Origin: Brachybacterium faecium DSM 4810
GTDB lineage: Bacteria; Actinomycetota; Actinomycetes; Actinomycetales; Dermabacteraceae
Assembly: GCA_000023405.1 (NCBI GenBank)
Contig: CP001643.1
Span: forward strand, 186,001 to 250,000
Direction: 5' to 3'
DNA: 64,000 nt
Numbering within the stretch: the stretch's first letter is position 1; each line of letters begins with the position of its first letter. Under the pieces are notes generated by a model. The model had not been told where the DNA came from and searched no databases. It saw nothing but the letters and a program-made list of their open reading frames with translations. A program made the position numbers and the translations under genes. Below, in pieces: positions 44,333 through 52,727 of this stretch.

Positions 44333-46965
44333 CCGTGACGACCCCTCCCGCATTCCCGGCGGACCGCACGCACAGCCCGCTGCGGCTGCTGTGCGATCAC
44401 GCCCGCCTCCCCGGCGCCGAGCACCTGCTGGACCCCGTCCGGCTCTCCGCCCTGCTGGGCCGCGAGGTCACCGCAGACCGGGTGCGGATCAAGCCCGACG
44501 CCTCCGTGCTGATCGCCCACCGCCCCGCCGGCCCCGGCCCGGCCGTCGCCAATCCCGTCGGCCCCACCACCCCCGGCTCGAACGACGCCGGACCTGCTGT
44601 TCCCGCACCCGCCGCAGCACCCGCCGTCGGCGCCACCGCCGCTGGCGCCACTCGTCCCGACCTGCCGGGATGCGCGCTGGACGAGGCCGGGTGGGTGCTG
44701 CTGGTCGCCTCCCGCGACAAGCGGGACAACATCCTGCGCCGCGCGGCCCGTTGCGGCAGCGAGGTGCGCGAGCACCGGGTCGCGCACGGGACCGACGCTG
44801 ACCGGGGACCGTTCCTGCTCAGCGGCGACATGCTCGGCGACCCCCGCCTCGGCGGCGAGATCCACCGCGTGCTGCGGCGCCGATCGAGCGCCGGCACCCC
44901 GCGGGTGCTGAGCTACAACCCCGGCCGCCACGCCCTGCTGCTGCTCCCGGGCACCGGCGAGGTGCTGCGCGTCGCCTCCCGCCCCCTGGACGCGCTGCTG
45001 CAGGTCACCGACTGCTGGCGCGCGCTGGACCTGCCCGCCCTCGAGCAGCGGCGCTGGCGCCACCGCCGCGCCGTGCTCGTCGCCGAGCACTGGGGGAGGG
45101 GCGATCTCGCCGCCCTCGCCGCACACCCCCGCTCCATGCCCGCCGCGACGCGGCTCGGCGGGATCATGGCCCGCCTCCACGCGGCCGACGTCTCCACCCA
45201 TGACCTGCCCGCCGCACGCATCGGTGCGCCGATCCCGGAGACCCTCACCGCGCTGACGGACCTGCTGCCCGAGCACGGTGCGCGGCTCGCCCGCCTCGCC
45301 GAACGGCTGCGTGCGGCGCTCGCCGTCGACACCCCGCCGGTGCTGATCCACGGGGACCTCTCGCCCGATCAGGTGCTGGTCTCGGTGGACGAGACCGCGC
45401 CGGCCGGGCAGGGCCGTCTCCCGCTGCGCGTGGTGGACCTGGACCGTTCCGGGCTCGGCCCGGCCGAGGCCGATCTCGGCGCCTGGCTCGCCGCCTGCCT
45501 GCTCGCCGGGGTCGAGGAACAGGCCACCGCCTTCCTCGACGGCTACGCCCGGCAGCGCCCCCTGCCCGCCCCGGAGCAGCTCGCCGCCTGGACCGCCCGG
45601 GCCGTGCTCGCCGCCGCCCTGGACCCCATGCGCCGCGGCGCCGCGGACTGGCTGCCGCAGGTCACGCGGCGGCTCGCGCTCGCCGAGGCGGTGCTCGAAC
45701 GTCCGCACCGCCTGCCCCTGCCCGTCGCGCCCCGGGCCGCGACGCCGACCGAGAGCAGGGCGGCGCAGCGCTCACCGATCCCTGCGGAGGTGGAGCACCG
45801 CGGTGCCCGGCTGCGCGTGCGCCGCGCCTGGGCCGATGACGGCCGCGGCCTGCCGCTCGAGCTCGCCGACGAGACCTCTCGGGCTCCGCTGCGCGCGGGC
45901 CGCCTGGACCCGGCGACCGGCGAGGTCACCGTGTTCGAGACCGGCACCGACCCGCGGCTGCCCGGCCTCGCCCGGGTGCTCGCCGCGCACCCCGGCGCCG
46001 TCGTCGTCTCCCACCGCCCCGGCAAGCGGGCCGTGGTCCGCACCCGCGACGACCACGGCGCGGTGCGCTTCGTGAAGATCGTCCGCCCCGGCCGCGCCGC
46101 ACGGCTGCTCGAGGCGATCACCCGCGCCGAGGACTTCACCGGCCCGTTCCGCACCGCACCGGTGCTCGCCGCCGACGAGGACACCGTCGCCTTCGCCGAG
46201 CTGCCCGGCCGGCTGCTCCACGACGGCCTGCCCCTCGCCGACGGCACCTGGCAGCGCGCCTGGCGCGAGACGCTCGAGGCCTGGTCCGCCGCCGTGGACG
46301 CCTCCCGCTCCCGGCCCGCCGCGGCCACGGGCGGCGAAGGTGCGGAGCCCGCCCCGGGGCAGGTCCACGGGCCCGCCGCCGAGGCCGCGGTGCTGTCCAC
46401 CTGGTGCGAGCGCGCCGGCGCCGTCGACCCGGCCGGTGCCCGCACCCGGGGCCGCGCCGTCGCCGCCGCCCAGCGCGAGCTGGCCCGCCTCGGTGATGTC
46501 ACCCACCCTGCCCTCATCCACCGCGACCTGCACGACAAGCAGATCCTGTGGTGCGAGGGCGAGGCCCCCGCGCTGCTGGACGTCGACACCGCCACCCTCG
46601 GCGACCCCGCGCTCGACGCCGGGAACCTGCGCGCCCACGCCGCCTGGCGCGAGCTGCAGGGGCTGTGGTCCGCGGAGCAGGCCGCCGTGGTGCGGCAGGA
46701 GATCGACCGGGCCGCGGCCGCGAGCGACCTCCGCCCCGAGGCGCTGGCCGCCTACGAATCCGCCACCATCGCCCGGCTCGCCTGCGTCTACGCCTTCCGC
46801 CCGCAGTGGCGCACGGCCGCGCAGCAGCTCGCCGCGACCCTCGACCCCGCCGGCCACGACGCGGCCGACGACCCCGTCCCGCACGACCTGGCCCCCGACT
46901 CGTTCCCGCACGATCCCACCCCGCACGACCCCACCAGCCCTCTGGGAAGGAGCATCTCGCGATGA
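44329..46965 (+). CDS. Tandem aminoglycoside-phosphotransferase-like (APH) double kinase
   Basis: An 878-aa protein containing two APH/choline-kinase-like domains. In the first, the catalytic loop LIHGDLSPDQVLV (His341, Asp343) is followed by the metal-site VVDLDRSGLGPAEADLG. In the second, LIHRDLHDKQILW (His731, Asp733) is followed by LLDVDTATLGDPALDAGNL. N-lobes are poorly conserved: KRDNILRR and GRHALLLL lie before domain 1, RPGKRAVVRTRD and VRFVKIVRPGRAARLLEAI (with a lysine) before domain 2. An Ala/Pro/Gly linker is inserted near residues 65-110. The family phosphorylates hydroxyls of small molecules and sugars. In an operon for glycan synthesis, a sugar or lipid-head phosphate is more likely than antibiotic resistance. 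ATGA overlaps at both ends. Confidence 0.85.
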   Translation: MTVTTPPAFPADRTHSPLRLLCDHARLPGAEHLLDPVRLSALLGREVTADRVRIKPDASVLIAHRPAGPGPAVANPVGPTTPGSNDAGPAVPAPAAAPAVGATAAGATRPDLPGCALDEAGWVLLVASRDKRDNILRRAARCGSEVREHRVAHGTDADRGPFLLSGDMLGDPRLGGEIHRVLRRRSSAGTPRVLSYNPGRHALLLLPGTGEVLRVASRPLDALLQVTDCWRALDLPALEQRRWRHRRAVLVAEHWGRGDLAALAAHPRSMPAATRLGGIMARLHAADVSTHDLPAARIGAPIPETLTALTDLLPEHGARLARLAERLRAALAVDTPPVLIHGDLSPDQVLVSVDETAPAGQGRLPLRVVDLDRSGLGPAEADLGAWLAACLLAGVEEQATAFLDGYARQRPLPAPEQLAAWTARAVLAAALDPMRRGAADWLPQVTRRLALAEAVLERPHRLPLPVAPRAATPTESRAAQRSPIPAEVEHRGARLRVRRAWADDGRGLPLELADETSRAPLRAGRLDPATGEVTVFETGTDPRLPGLARVLAAHPGAVVVSHRPGKRAVVRTRDDHGAVRFVKIVRPGRAARLLEAITRAEDFTGPFRTAPVLAADEDTVAFAELPGRLLHDGLPLADGTWQRAWRETLEAWSAAVDASRSRPAAATGGEGAEPAPGQVHGPAAEAAVLSTWCERAGAVDPAGARTRGRAVAAAQRELARLGDVTHPALIHRDLHDKQILWCEGEAPALLDVDTATLGDPALDAGNLRAHAAWRELQGLWSAEQAAVVRQEIDRAAAASDLRPEALAAYESATIARLACVYAFRPQWRTAAQQLAATLDPAGHDAADDPVPHDLAPDSFPHDPTPHDPTSPLGRSISR

Positions 46966-48446
46966 CCACCACTCTCTCCGTGATCGGAGTCGGATACCTC
47001 GGTGCGGTGCACGCCGCCGCGATGGCCGAGCTCGGTCACGACGTGATCGGCCTGGACATCGACGCCGAGCGCGTCGCTGCGCTGCAGGCCGGCGTCCCGC
47101 CCTTCCACGAGCCCGGCTTCGAGCAGATCCTGGCCCGCGGCCTCGCCAGCGGCCGGCTGCGCTTCACCACCGACTACGCCGAGCTCGCCCACGCCGAGGT
47201 GCACTTCCTGGGCCTGGGCACGCCCCAGCGCGAGGACGGCTTCGGCGCGGACCTCAGCCACCTCGAATCCGCCGTCGACGCGCTCGCCGAGGTGCTGCCC
47301 GCCCGCGGCGGCGCCCCCACCCTGGTGGCCGGCAAATCCACCGTCCCCGCCGGCACCGCCCGTCGCCTCGCCGACCGCCTCGCCCACCTCGACGGGGTGC
47401 ACCTGCTGTGGAACCCCGAGTTCCTCCGCGAGGGCTTCGCCGTGCAGGACACCCTGGACCCCGACCGCCTCGTCTACGGCGTGCACGACCCCGAGGACAC
47501 CGCCGCGAGGCAGGCCGTGGCGATGCTCGATGCCGTCTACGCCCGGATCCTCGAGCGCGAGGCACCCCGCCTGGTGATGGGCTACGAGGCCGCGGAGCTG
47601 GTGAAGGTCTCCGCCAACGCCTTCCTGGCCACGAAGATCTCCTTCATCAACGCCGTCGCCGAGATGTGCGAGGTCACCGGTGCGGACGTCACCGACGTGT
47701 CCCGCGCGATCGGCATGGACGACCGCATCGGCGCGAAGTTCCTCCGCGCCGGCGTCGGCTTCGGCGGAGGCTGCCTGCCCAAGGACATCCGCGCCTTCCG
47801 CGCGAGCGCCGAGGAGCACGGCGTGCCCGAGGCGCTCGGCTTCCTGCGCGAGGTCGACGCCATCAACGACCGCCGCCGCGCCCGCGTGGTGGACCTGGCC
47901 GGCGAGCTGCTCGGCGACCTCGAGGGCCGACGCATCACGGTGCTCGGCGCCGCGTTCAAGCCCCACAGCGACGACACCCGCGACTCGCCGGCCCTCGACG
48001 TCGCCACCCGGTTGCGGGCCGCAGGCGCCGAGGTGACCGTCACCGACCCGCAGGCGCTGGAGAACACCCGGCGCCGCCTCGGCGAGCTGGTCACCCTCGA
48101 GCGGGACACCGACCGGGCCCTCGCCGGCGCGGAGCTGACGGTGCTGCTCACCGAATGGGACGAGTACCGCGACCTCGACCCCGCCCGCGCCGCCGCGCTC
48201 GTCGCGGCGCCGCGGATGATCGACGGCCGCAACGTGCTGGACCCGCGGCAGTGGCAGGGCGCCGGCTGGGAGATCCGCTCGCTGGGCCGCGCCCCCGCCC
48301 CCGGCGCACAGGAGAACCCGGCCGCACAGGGCGAATCGGCACAGGGTGCTCCGGGACAGGGCGCCGCGGGACAGGGCGCTGGGGCGCAGGCCGTCCCGGC
48401 GGTGCCGGGCGCGCCGGCGACCCCGAGGAAGCTCCTGCCGGCCTGA
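46962..48446 (+). CDS. UDP-glucose 6-dehydrogenase
   Basis: A 494-aa UDP-glucose/GDP-mannose dehydrogenase. The NAD site is SVIGVGYLGAVHAAAMAELGH, then GLGTPQREDG, AGKSTVPAGTA, NPEFLREGFAVQDTLDPDR and the catalytic GVGFGGGCLPKDIRAF with Cys271. ITVLGAAFKPHSDDTRDSPALDV is the UDP-binding end. It makes UDP-glucuronate, a donor for acidic glycans; the LREG/TLDPDR segments favour UDP-glucose over GDP-mannose but do not prove it. The last ~45 residues are an unusual Gln/Gly/Ala repeat tail (AQGESAQGAPGQGAAGQG). Last gene of the operon; a hairpin follows. Confidence 0.93.
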   Translation: MTTTLSVIGVGYLGAVHAAAMAELGHDVIGLDIDAERVAALQAGVPPFHEPGFEQILARGLASGRLRFTTDYAELAHAEVHFLGLGTPQREDGFGADLSHLESAVDALAEVLPARGGAPTLVAGKSTVPAGTARRLADRLAHLDGVHLLWNPEFLREGFAVQDTLDPDRLVYGVHDPEDTAARQAVAMLDAVYARILEREAPRLVMGYEAAELVKVSANAFLATKISFINAVAEMCEVTGADVTDVSRAIGMDDRIGAKFLRAGVGFGGGCLPKDIRAFRASAEEHGVPEALGFLREVDAINDRRRARVVDLAGELLGDLEGRRITVLGAAFKPHSDDTRDSPALDVATRLRAAGAEVTVTDPQALENTRRRLGELVTLERDTDRALAGAELTVLLTEWDEYRDLDPARAAALVAAPRMIDGRNVLDPRQWQGAGWEIRSLGRAPAPGAQENPAAQGESAQGAPGQGAAGQGAGAQAVPAVPGAPATPRKLLPA

Positions 48447-48503
48447 CCTCGGCCGCGCGCCCGGTCCGCTCCACCGGGTACGCGGTCCGCTCCTCCCGGC
48501 GTA

Positions 48504-48537
48504 CGTCCGGCCCGCTCCTCCCGGGGCGGGCCGGACG
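48504..48537. terminator. Two-way terminator between glycan operon and YhgE gene
   Basis: CGTCCGGCCCGC (48504-48515) pairs perfectly with GCGGGCCGGACG (48526-48537) around a 10-base loop. It lies between the operon stop and the converging stop at 48543. Confidence 0.75.
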
Positions 48538-48542
48538 GCGAC

Positions 48543-51500
48543 TCAGGCCATGGACCGGTCGGCCAGGGCGCGGCGCTGCTGCGCCATGGCTCCGGCCAGG
48601 CCCAGCGCCACGCCGAACACCAGCCAGGCGAGCAGCCAGCGGATGTCGCCGACCGGGTCGATCCAGCCCCCGCCGATCGCGCCGCGGAAGGCGTCCACCG
48701 CATGGGTCATCGGCAGGTACTCGTGGATGGCCTGGAAGAACCCGGGCAGCGTCGGGGTGGGATACGTGCCGCCGGCCCCGGAGATCTGCAGCGCGATGAG
48801 CACCAGCGCCACGAACTTCCCCACCGGCCCGAACAGGGCCCCGAAGCCGTGGTTCAGGGCGACGAACACCGCCGAGGTGAGACCCGCCAGCCCCAGCATC
48901 AGCGGCACGTCCTGCATCGTCACGCCCACGAAGCGGTGCAGCGCCACCACCGCGATCACGCACTGGACCAGGCCCAGCAGGATCGCGGGGGTCAGCCCTC
49001 CGGCCAGCAGCCGCACCGGGCCCACGCCCCGCGCGGCGGCCTGCTCGGAGAACGGCGGCATCATGAGGAAGATCGCCATGCCGCCCACCCAGAGGCTGAT
49101 CGCGAGGAACAGCGGCGCGAGCCCTTCGCCGAAGCGGTCCAGCCCGTTCGAGCGCTCGAAGTCCATCTGGACCGCCTCCGAGGCGACCCCGGCGAGGTCC
49201 TCGCTCTCGGCGTCGGTGTACGAGGGGACGTCGTCCTGCGCATCGACGAGGCCGTCGCGCAGCTCCTCGGAGCCGTCGGCGAGCTGACCCGCACCGTCGT
49301 CGAGCTCGACGGCGCCGTCGGCGAGCTCCCCGGCGCCGTCGTCCACCTGCTCGGCGCCGTCGAGCAGCTCCGCGGAGCCGTCCGCCAGCTGCCCGGAGCC
49401 GTCAGCGAGCTGCCGTGCCCCGTCATCGGCCTCCGCCGCCCCGTCGGCCAGCTCCTGCGAGCCGTCGGCCAGCTCACCGGTGCCGCCCGCGAGCTGCTCG
49501 GCGCCGCTGCGAGCGGTGCCCACCCCGTCGGTGTACTGGGTGAGGCCCCCGGCGAGATCGTCGGCCCCGGTGCGGGCGGTGCCCGTGGCGGCGGCGAGAT
49601 CGTCCGCGCCGTCGGCGACCTGCTGCGCGCCCGAGTTCAGGCGGTGCACGTCCTCGGCACCCTGCGCGAGCGCCCCGTACGCCTCGGGCAGCGCCTCCGC
49701 GGCGCTGCGGGCCTGCTCGGCCAGCTCTTCGGCGAGGTCGGAGGCGCTCGAGCCCTCCTCGGGGGAGGGCGCGGCGGAGGAGTCGTCCTCCTGCAGGGCG
49801 GCGAGGTCCCCCTCGAGGGTCGAGGCGTCCTCGGCGAGGGTGCCGGTGGTGCCCGCGAGGGACGCGCTGCCCTCGGAGAGCGCGGAGGTGGTCTCCTGCA
49901 GCTCCTCGAGGTAGCCGGCCAGCGACTCGGCGGAACCGCTCATGCCCGCGGCGGTGTCGCCGATGTCGGTCGAGCCGTCGGCGGCGGCGCCCGCGGCCTC
50001 ATCGGCCGTGCCGGCGTCGGCGGAGGCCTGCGCGGCGCCCTCCCGCACCTGCGAGGAGGTGCCGGAGAGCTGGCTCAGCTCCTCGCAGAAGGAGGCCTCC
50101 GCGCCGGAGTCCTCGCAGCGGGCGGCGAGGTCGTCCACGTCCTCGCTGTAGGCGCGGATCCCCTCCTCGGAGGCGGCGGCGCTCTGGGCGGCGGTGCCGG
50201 TGGCCTCCGCCGTGCCCTGCACGTCCGCGTCGAGCGCGGAGACGTCGTCCTCGATCGTCGAGGCGCCGTCCTGCAGGGTGCGGGCGTCCTCCGTGCGATC
50301 GGCCGTGGCCGCATCGAGATCCTGAGCTCTGCGGTCCAGGTCGCTCACGGTCTCGTCGAGCGAGTCCGCGGCCTCGGAGACGGTGGCGGCGGTCGCCGCC
50401 GGATCGGCGAGGCGGTCGGGCAGCCCGGAGGCGATCTCCTCGAGCGCGTCGATCGCGGCGACGAGATCCTCGCTGGTCTGCTCCACCCCCTCCGGGGTCA
50501 CGCCGAGCTCGTCGATCCGGTCCTGGGCGGCGCCGACGGTCTCGTCCAGCTGCTGGGTGCCGTCGGCGACCTGTCCCGCGCCGTCGGCGAGGTCCCCGGC
50601 GCCGGTGGCGAGCTGCTCGGCGCCGGAGGCCAGCTGCTCCGCCCCGGAGCGCAGCGGCTGCCCGTTCTCGTCGAGGGTCACCAGCCCGGTGCGGAGCTCC
50701 TGCGCCCCGGCGTCGAGCACGGCGGTGCCGTCGCGGAGCGTGACCGCGCCCGCGCTGAGCTGGTCCAGCCCCACCACGAGGTCGAGGCTGCCCTGGTGCA
50801 GGGTGCTCGCCCCGTCGGCCAGCTCGGCGCTGCCGGCCACCAGCTGCCCCGTGCCGTCGGTCAGCTCGCCCGTGCCGTCGACCAGGTCGCCGGTGCCGTC
50901 GTGGAGGGTCTCGGCCCCGTCGGTGAGCTCCCCGGCGCCGTCGGCGGCCTCGCCGATGCCGTCGTGCACGCTCGTGAAGCCCACGTAGATCTTGCCCAGG
51001 TACTCCTCGAGCACGCTCGCGCGCAGCGACTCCGTCAGCGCCGTGCCCACCGATTTCGTGAAGTTGCCGCCCACGTAGTTGACCGAGTCGTTCGTGGTGA
51101 TGGTCAGCAGCGCGGGCGCGGCCTCCTCGACGTCCCCGCCGAGCGAGGCGACGTTCGCCGAGAAGTCCGAGGGGATCTCGACGGTCGCGCCGTAGGTGCC
51201 GTCCGCCAGGCCCTCGTGCGCCTGCTCGGGGGAGGCCTCCACGAAGCGGTAGACGGTCGACTTGTCCATGTCCAGCAGGGTGTCGGTGAACTCCGCGCCC
51301 ACGTCCAGATCGGATTCCTCGCCGTCCGGCGAGGTGGCGGTGGCGCCCTCGTCCTCGTTGACCACGGCGGCGGTGACCTGGTCGAGGTTGTTGCTGGGAT
51401 CCAGGAACGACCAGGTCATGTTGCCGGAGTAGATCACCGGGACCAGGGCGAGGCCCACCACGAACAGTGCCGCGATGGGCTTCTTCCACTCACCGGGCAG

Positions 51501-51674
51501 CAGGGCCACCGCTCCACGGCCGGTCGCCGTCGCCGCACGTCCGGTGCGGCGGAGGGCACGGCCGAGTGCGCCGGCGACGGCGCGGGCGGCCGACGAGACG
51601 GCGCTCGAGGCGGAGCTGAGTGCAGTGGACAGGGCGCTGAGGACTGCATGGAGAAGTCGCATCACGACCGACAC
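48543..51674 (-). CDS. YhgE/Pip-type large membrane protein with periplasmic-like helical repeats
   Basis: A 1043-aa protein. One helix near residue 65 (IAALFVVGLALVPVIYSG) is followed by a conserved extracellular domain (FLDPSNNLDQVTAAVVNEDEGA, shortened) and a long helical region. Two blocks of heptad-like DGAxELADG repeats (about 235-370 and 700-850) flank a central coil with an isolated Cys pair (ARCEDSG...SFCEEL). The C-terminus has about five helices (from GEGLAPLFLAISLWVGG), related to ABC-2-type permeases. YhgE/Pip proteins (phage-infection protein, EsaA-like) are long surface proteins; their transport role is not settled. The start is GTG 51674 or ATG 51662; neither has an SD. A TetR-type palindrome overlaps the promoter, but no regulator gene is adjacent. 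Confidence 0.9.
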   Translation of the reverse strand: MSVVMRLLHAVLSALSTALSSASSAVSSAARAVAGALGRALRRTGRAATATGRGAVALLPGEWKKPIAALFVVGLALVPVIYSGNMTWSFLDPSNNLDQVTAAVVNEDEGATATSPDGEESDLDVGAEFTDTLLDMDKSTVYRFVEASPEQAHEGLADGTYGATVEIPSDFSANVASLGGDVEEAAPALLTITTNDSVNYVGGNFTKSVGTALTESLRASVLEEYLGKIYVGFTSVHDGIGEAADGAGELTDGAETLHDGTGDLVDGTGELTDGTGQLVAGSAELADGASTLHQGSLDLVVGLDQLSAGAVTLRDGTAVLDAGAQELRTGLVTLDENGQPLRSGAEQLASGAEQLATGAGDLADGAGQVADGTQQLDETVGAAQDRIDELGVTPEGVEQTSEDLVAAIDALEEIASGLPDRLADPAATAATVSEAADSLDETVSDLDRRAQDLDAATADRTEDARTLQDGASTIEDDVSALDADVQGTAEATGTAAQSAAASEEGIRAYSEDVDDLAARCEDSGAEASFCEELSQLSGTSSQVREGAAQASADAGTADEAAGAAADGSTDIGDTAAGMSGSAESLAGYLEELQETTSALSEGSASLAGTTGTLAEDASTLEGDLAALQEDDSSAAPSPEEGSSASDLAEELAEQARSAAEALPEAYGALAQGAEDVHRLNSGAQQVADGADDLAAATGTARTGADDLAGGLTQYTDGVGTARSGAEQLAGGTGELADGSQELADGAAEADDGARQLADGSGQLADGSAELLDGAEQVDDGAGELADGAVELDDGAGQLADGSEELRDGLVDAQDDVPSYTDAESEDLAGVASEAVQMDFERSNGLDRFGEGLAPLFLAISLWVGGMAIFLMMPPFSEQAAARGVGPVRLLAGGLTPAILLGLVQCVIAVVALHRFVGVTMQDVPLMLGLAGLTSAVFVALNHGFGALFGPVGKFVALVLIALQISGAGGTYPTPTLPGFFQAIHEYLPMTHAVDAFRGAIGGGWIDPVGDIRWLLAWLVFGVALGLAGAMAQQRRALADRSMA

Positions 51675-51716
51675 GATACATTGGTGTATCGAGACTAGTT
51701 GCTGATTAGTAATAAG
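51675..51716 (-). promoter_or_regulatory. Promoter and operators of the YhgE gene
   Basis: On the minus strand, -35-like TTACTA and -10-like GATACA are 16 bases apart. The -10 is part of the perfect inverted repeat GATACA-N4-TGTATC (51675-51690), a TetR-style operator ending at the start codon. A second AT-rich dyad, ACTA-N9-TAGT (51695-51711), overlaps the -35 to spacer. Expected 5' leader is only a few bases, so translation may be leaderless. The AT-rich patch stands out in this GC-rich DNA. Confidence 0.6.
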
Positions 51717-51791
51717 TGTGGTGGGGGAAACCCCGCGGCTGAGCGCCGCCTGAATCTCGGGAGGTGCCCCGAGCGGGAGCGGCGAACGGGC

Positions 51792-52727
51792 TCAGCCGGG
51801 CAGATCCACCACCCAGGGCTCTCTGACCAGCGAAGCCGGATCCCAGCGTTCGAGCACGTCGGCGGCGGTGCGGCAGCCGGCCAGGCCCAGCGAGGCGCCG
51901 AGGCGGCCCATGACCTCCGCGATGCTCTCGCCGCGCGCGAGCCGGTCCCTGAGCGTCACCGCCCCGTCGCGCTTGGCCAGACGGTCCCCGGCGCGGTTCA
52001 CCGCGAGCGGCACGTGGGCGTAGTGCGGCTCCGGCAGGGACAGCAGCCGTGCCAGGTGCGCCTGTCGCGGTGCGGAGCTGAGCAGGTCGTCGGCCCGCAC
52101 CACCTGGTCCACGCCGGCGGCGGCGTCATCGACCACCACCGCGAGGTTGTAGGCCACCACCCCGTCGCCGCGGCGCAGCACCAGGTCATCGACCGCTCCG
52201 GTGACCTCTCCGGCCCACAGGTCGTGCACCTGCCAGGTGGTGACCTCGGCCCGCAGCCGCAGCGCCGGCTCGCGCCGCAGCTCCCGCATCCGCTGCCGGC
52301 CCTGCTCCCGCTCGGCGGGGGAGAGGTCCCGGCAGGTGCCCGGGTAGGCGCCCGGCGGGGCGTGCGGGGCGCTCGGCGCCTCGAGGATCTCCCGCCGCGT
52401 GCAGTAGCACTCGTAGACCCTGCCCTGGTCGCCGAGCTCCTGCAGCGCCGCCGTGTGGGCGGCGTCGCGCTCGGACTGGCGCACCACCGCGCCGTCCCAG
52501 TCGATCCCGAGCGCCGCGAGATCCTCCAGCTGGCGCTGCTCGGACCCCTCCCGCACCCGGTCGAGATCCTCCACCCGCAGGTGGAAGGCGCGCCCGGTGC
52601 GCCGGGCGAGCACCCAGGCGAGCACTGCGGTGCGCAGGTTCCCCAGGTGCAGGTCGCCGCTGGGGGAGGGGGCGTAGCGGCCCGCTCCACCGCCCGGGGT
52701 CGGCGGCGCGGAACGGGGGTGGGTCAT
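51792..52727 (-). CDS. gluQ: Glutamyl-Q tRNA(Asp) synthetase
   Basis: A 311-aa paralogue of glutamyl-tRNA synthetase that lacks the anticodon-binding half and attaches glutamate to queuosine in tRNA-Asp. The HIGH-like motif is in GRYAPSPSGDLHLGNLRTA; RVEDLDRVREGSE binds glutamate. The zinc site is CYCTRREI...YPGTCRD; the KMSKS-like motif is LAKRDGAVTLRD. Length is typical (about 300). ATG 52727 overlaps the stop of the upstream GNAT gene, implying coupling. No queuosine-synthesis genes are in the window. Confidence 0.95.
   Translation of the reverse strand: MTHPRSAPPTPGGGAGRYAPSPSGDLHLGNLRTAVLAWVLARRTGRAFHLRVEDLDRVREGSEQRQLEDLAALGIDWDGAVVRQSERDAAHTAALQELGDQGRVYECYCTRREILEAPSAPHAPPGAYPGTCRDLSPAEREQGRQRMRELRREPALRLRAEVTTWQVHDLWAGEVTGAVDDLVLRRGDGVVAYNLAVVVDDAAAGVDQVVRADDLLSSAPRQAHLARLLSLPEPHYAHVPLAVNRAGDRLAKRDGAVTLRDRLARGESIAEVMGRLGASLGLAGCRTAADVLERWDPASLVREPWVVDLPG

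Noticed and set aside
44329-46965. Antibiotic-resistance kinase
   Set aside because: The APH fold is shared by many small-molecule kinases; the operon context is glycan synthesis and export, so resistance is not supported.
48702-51698. A 998-codon open frame opposite the YhgE gene, rich in repeats
   Set aside because: Its repeats are the antisense reading of the DGAxELADG codons; the YhgE frame has membrane helices and family motifs.
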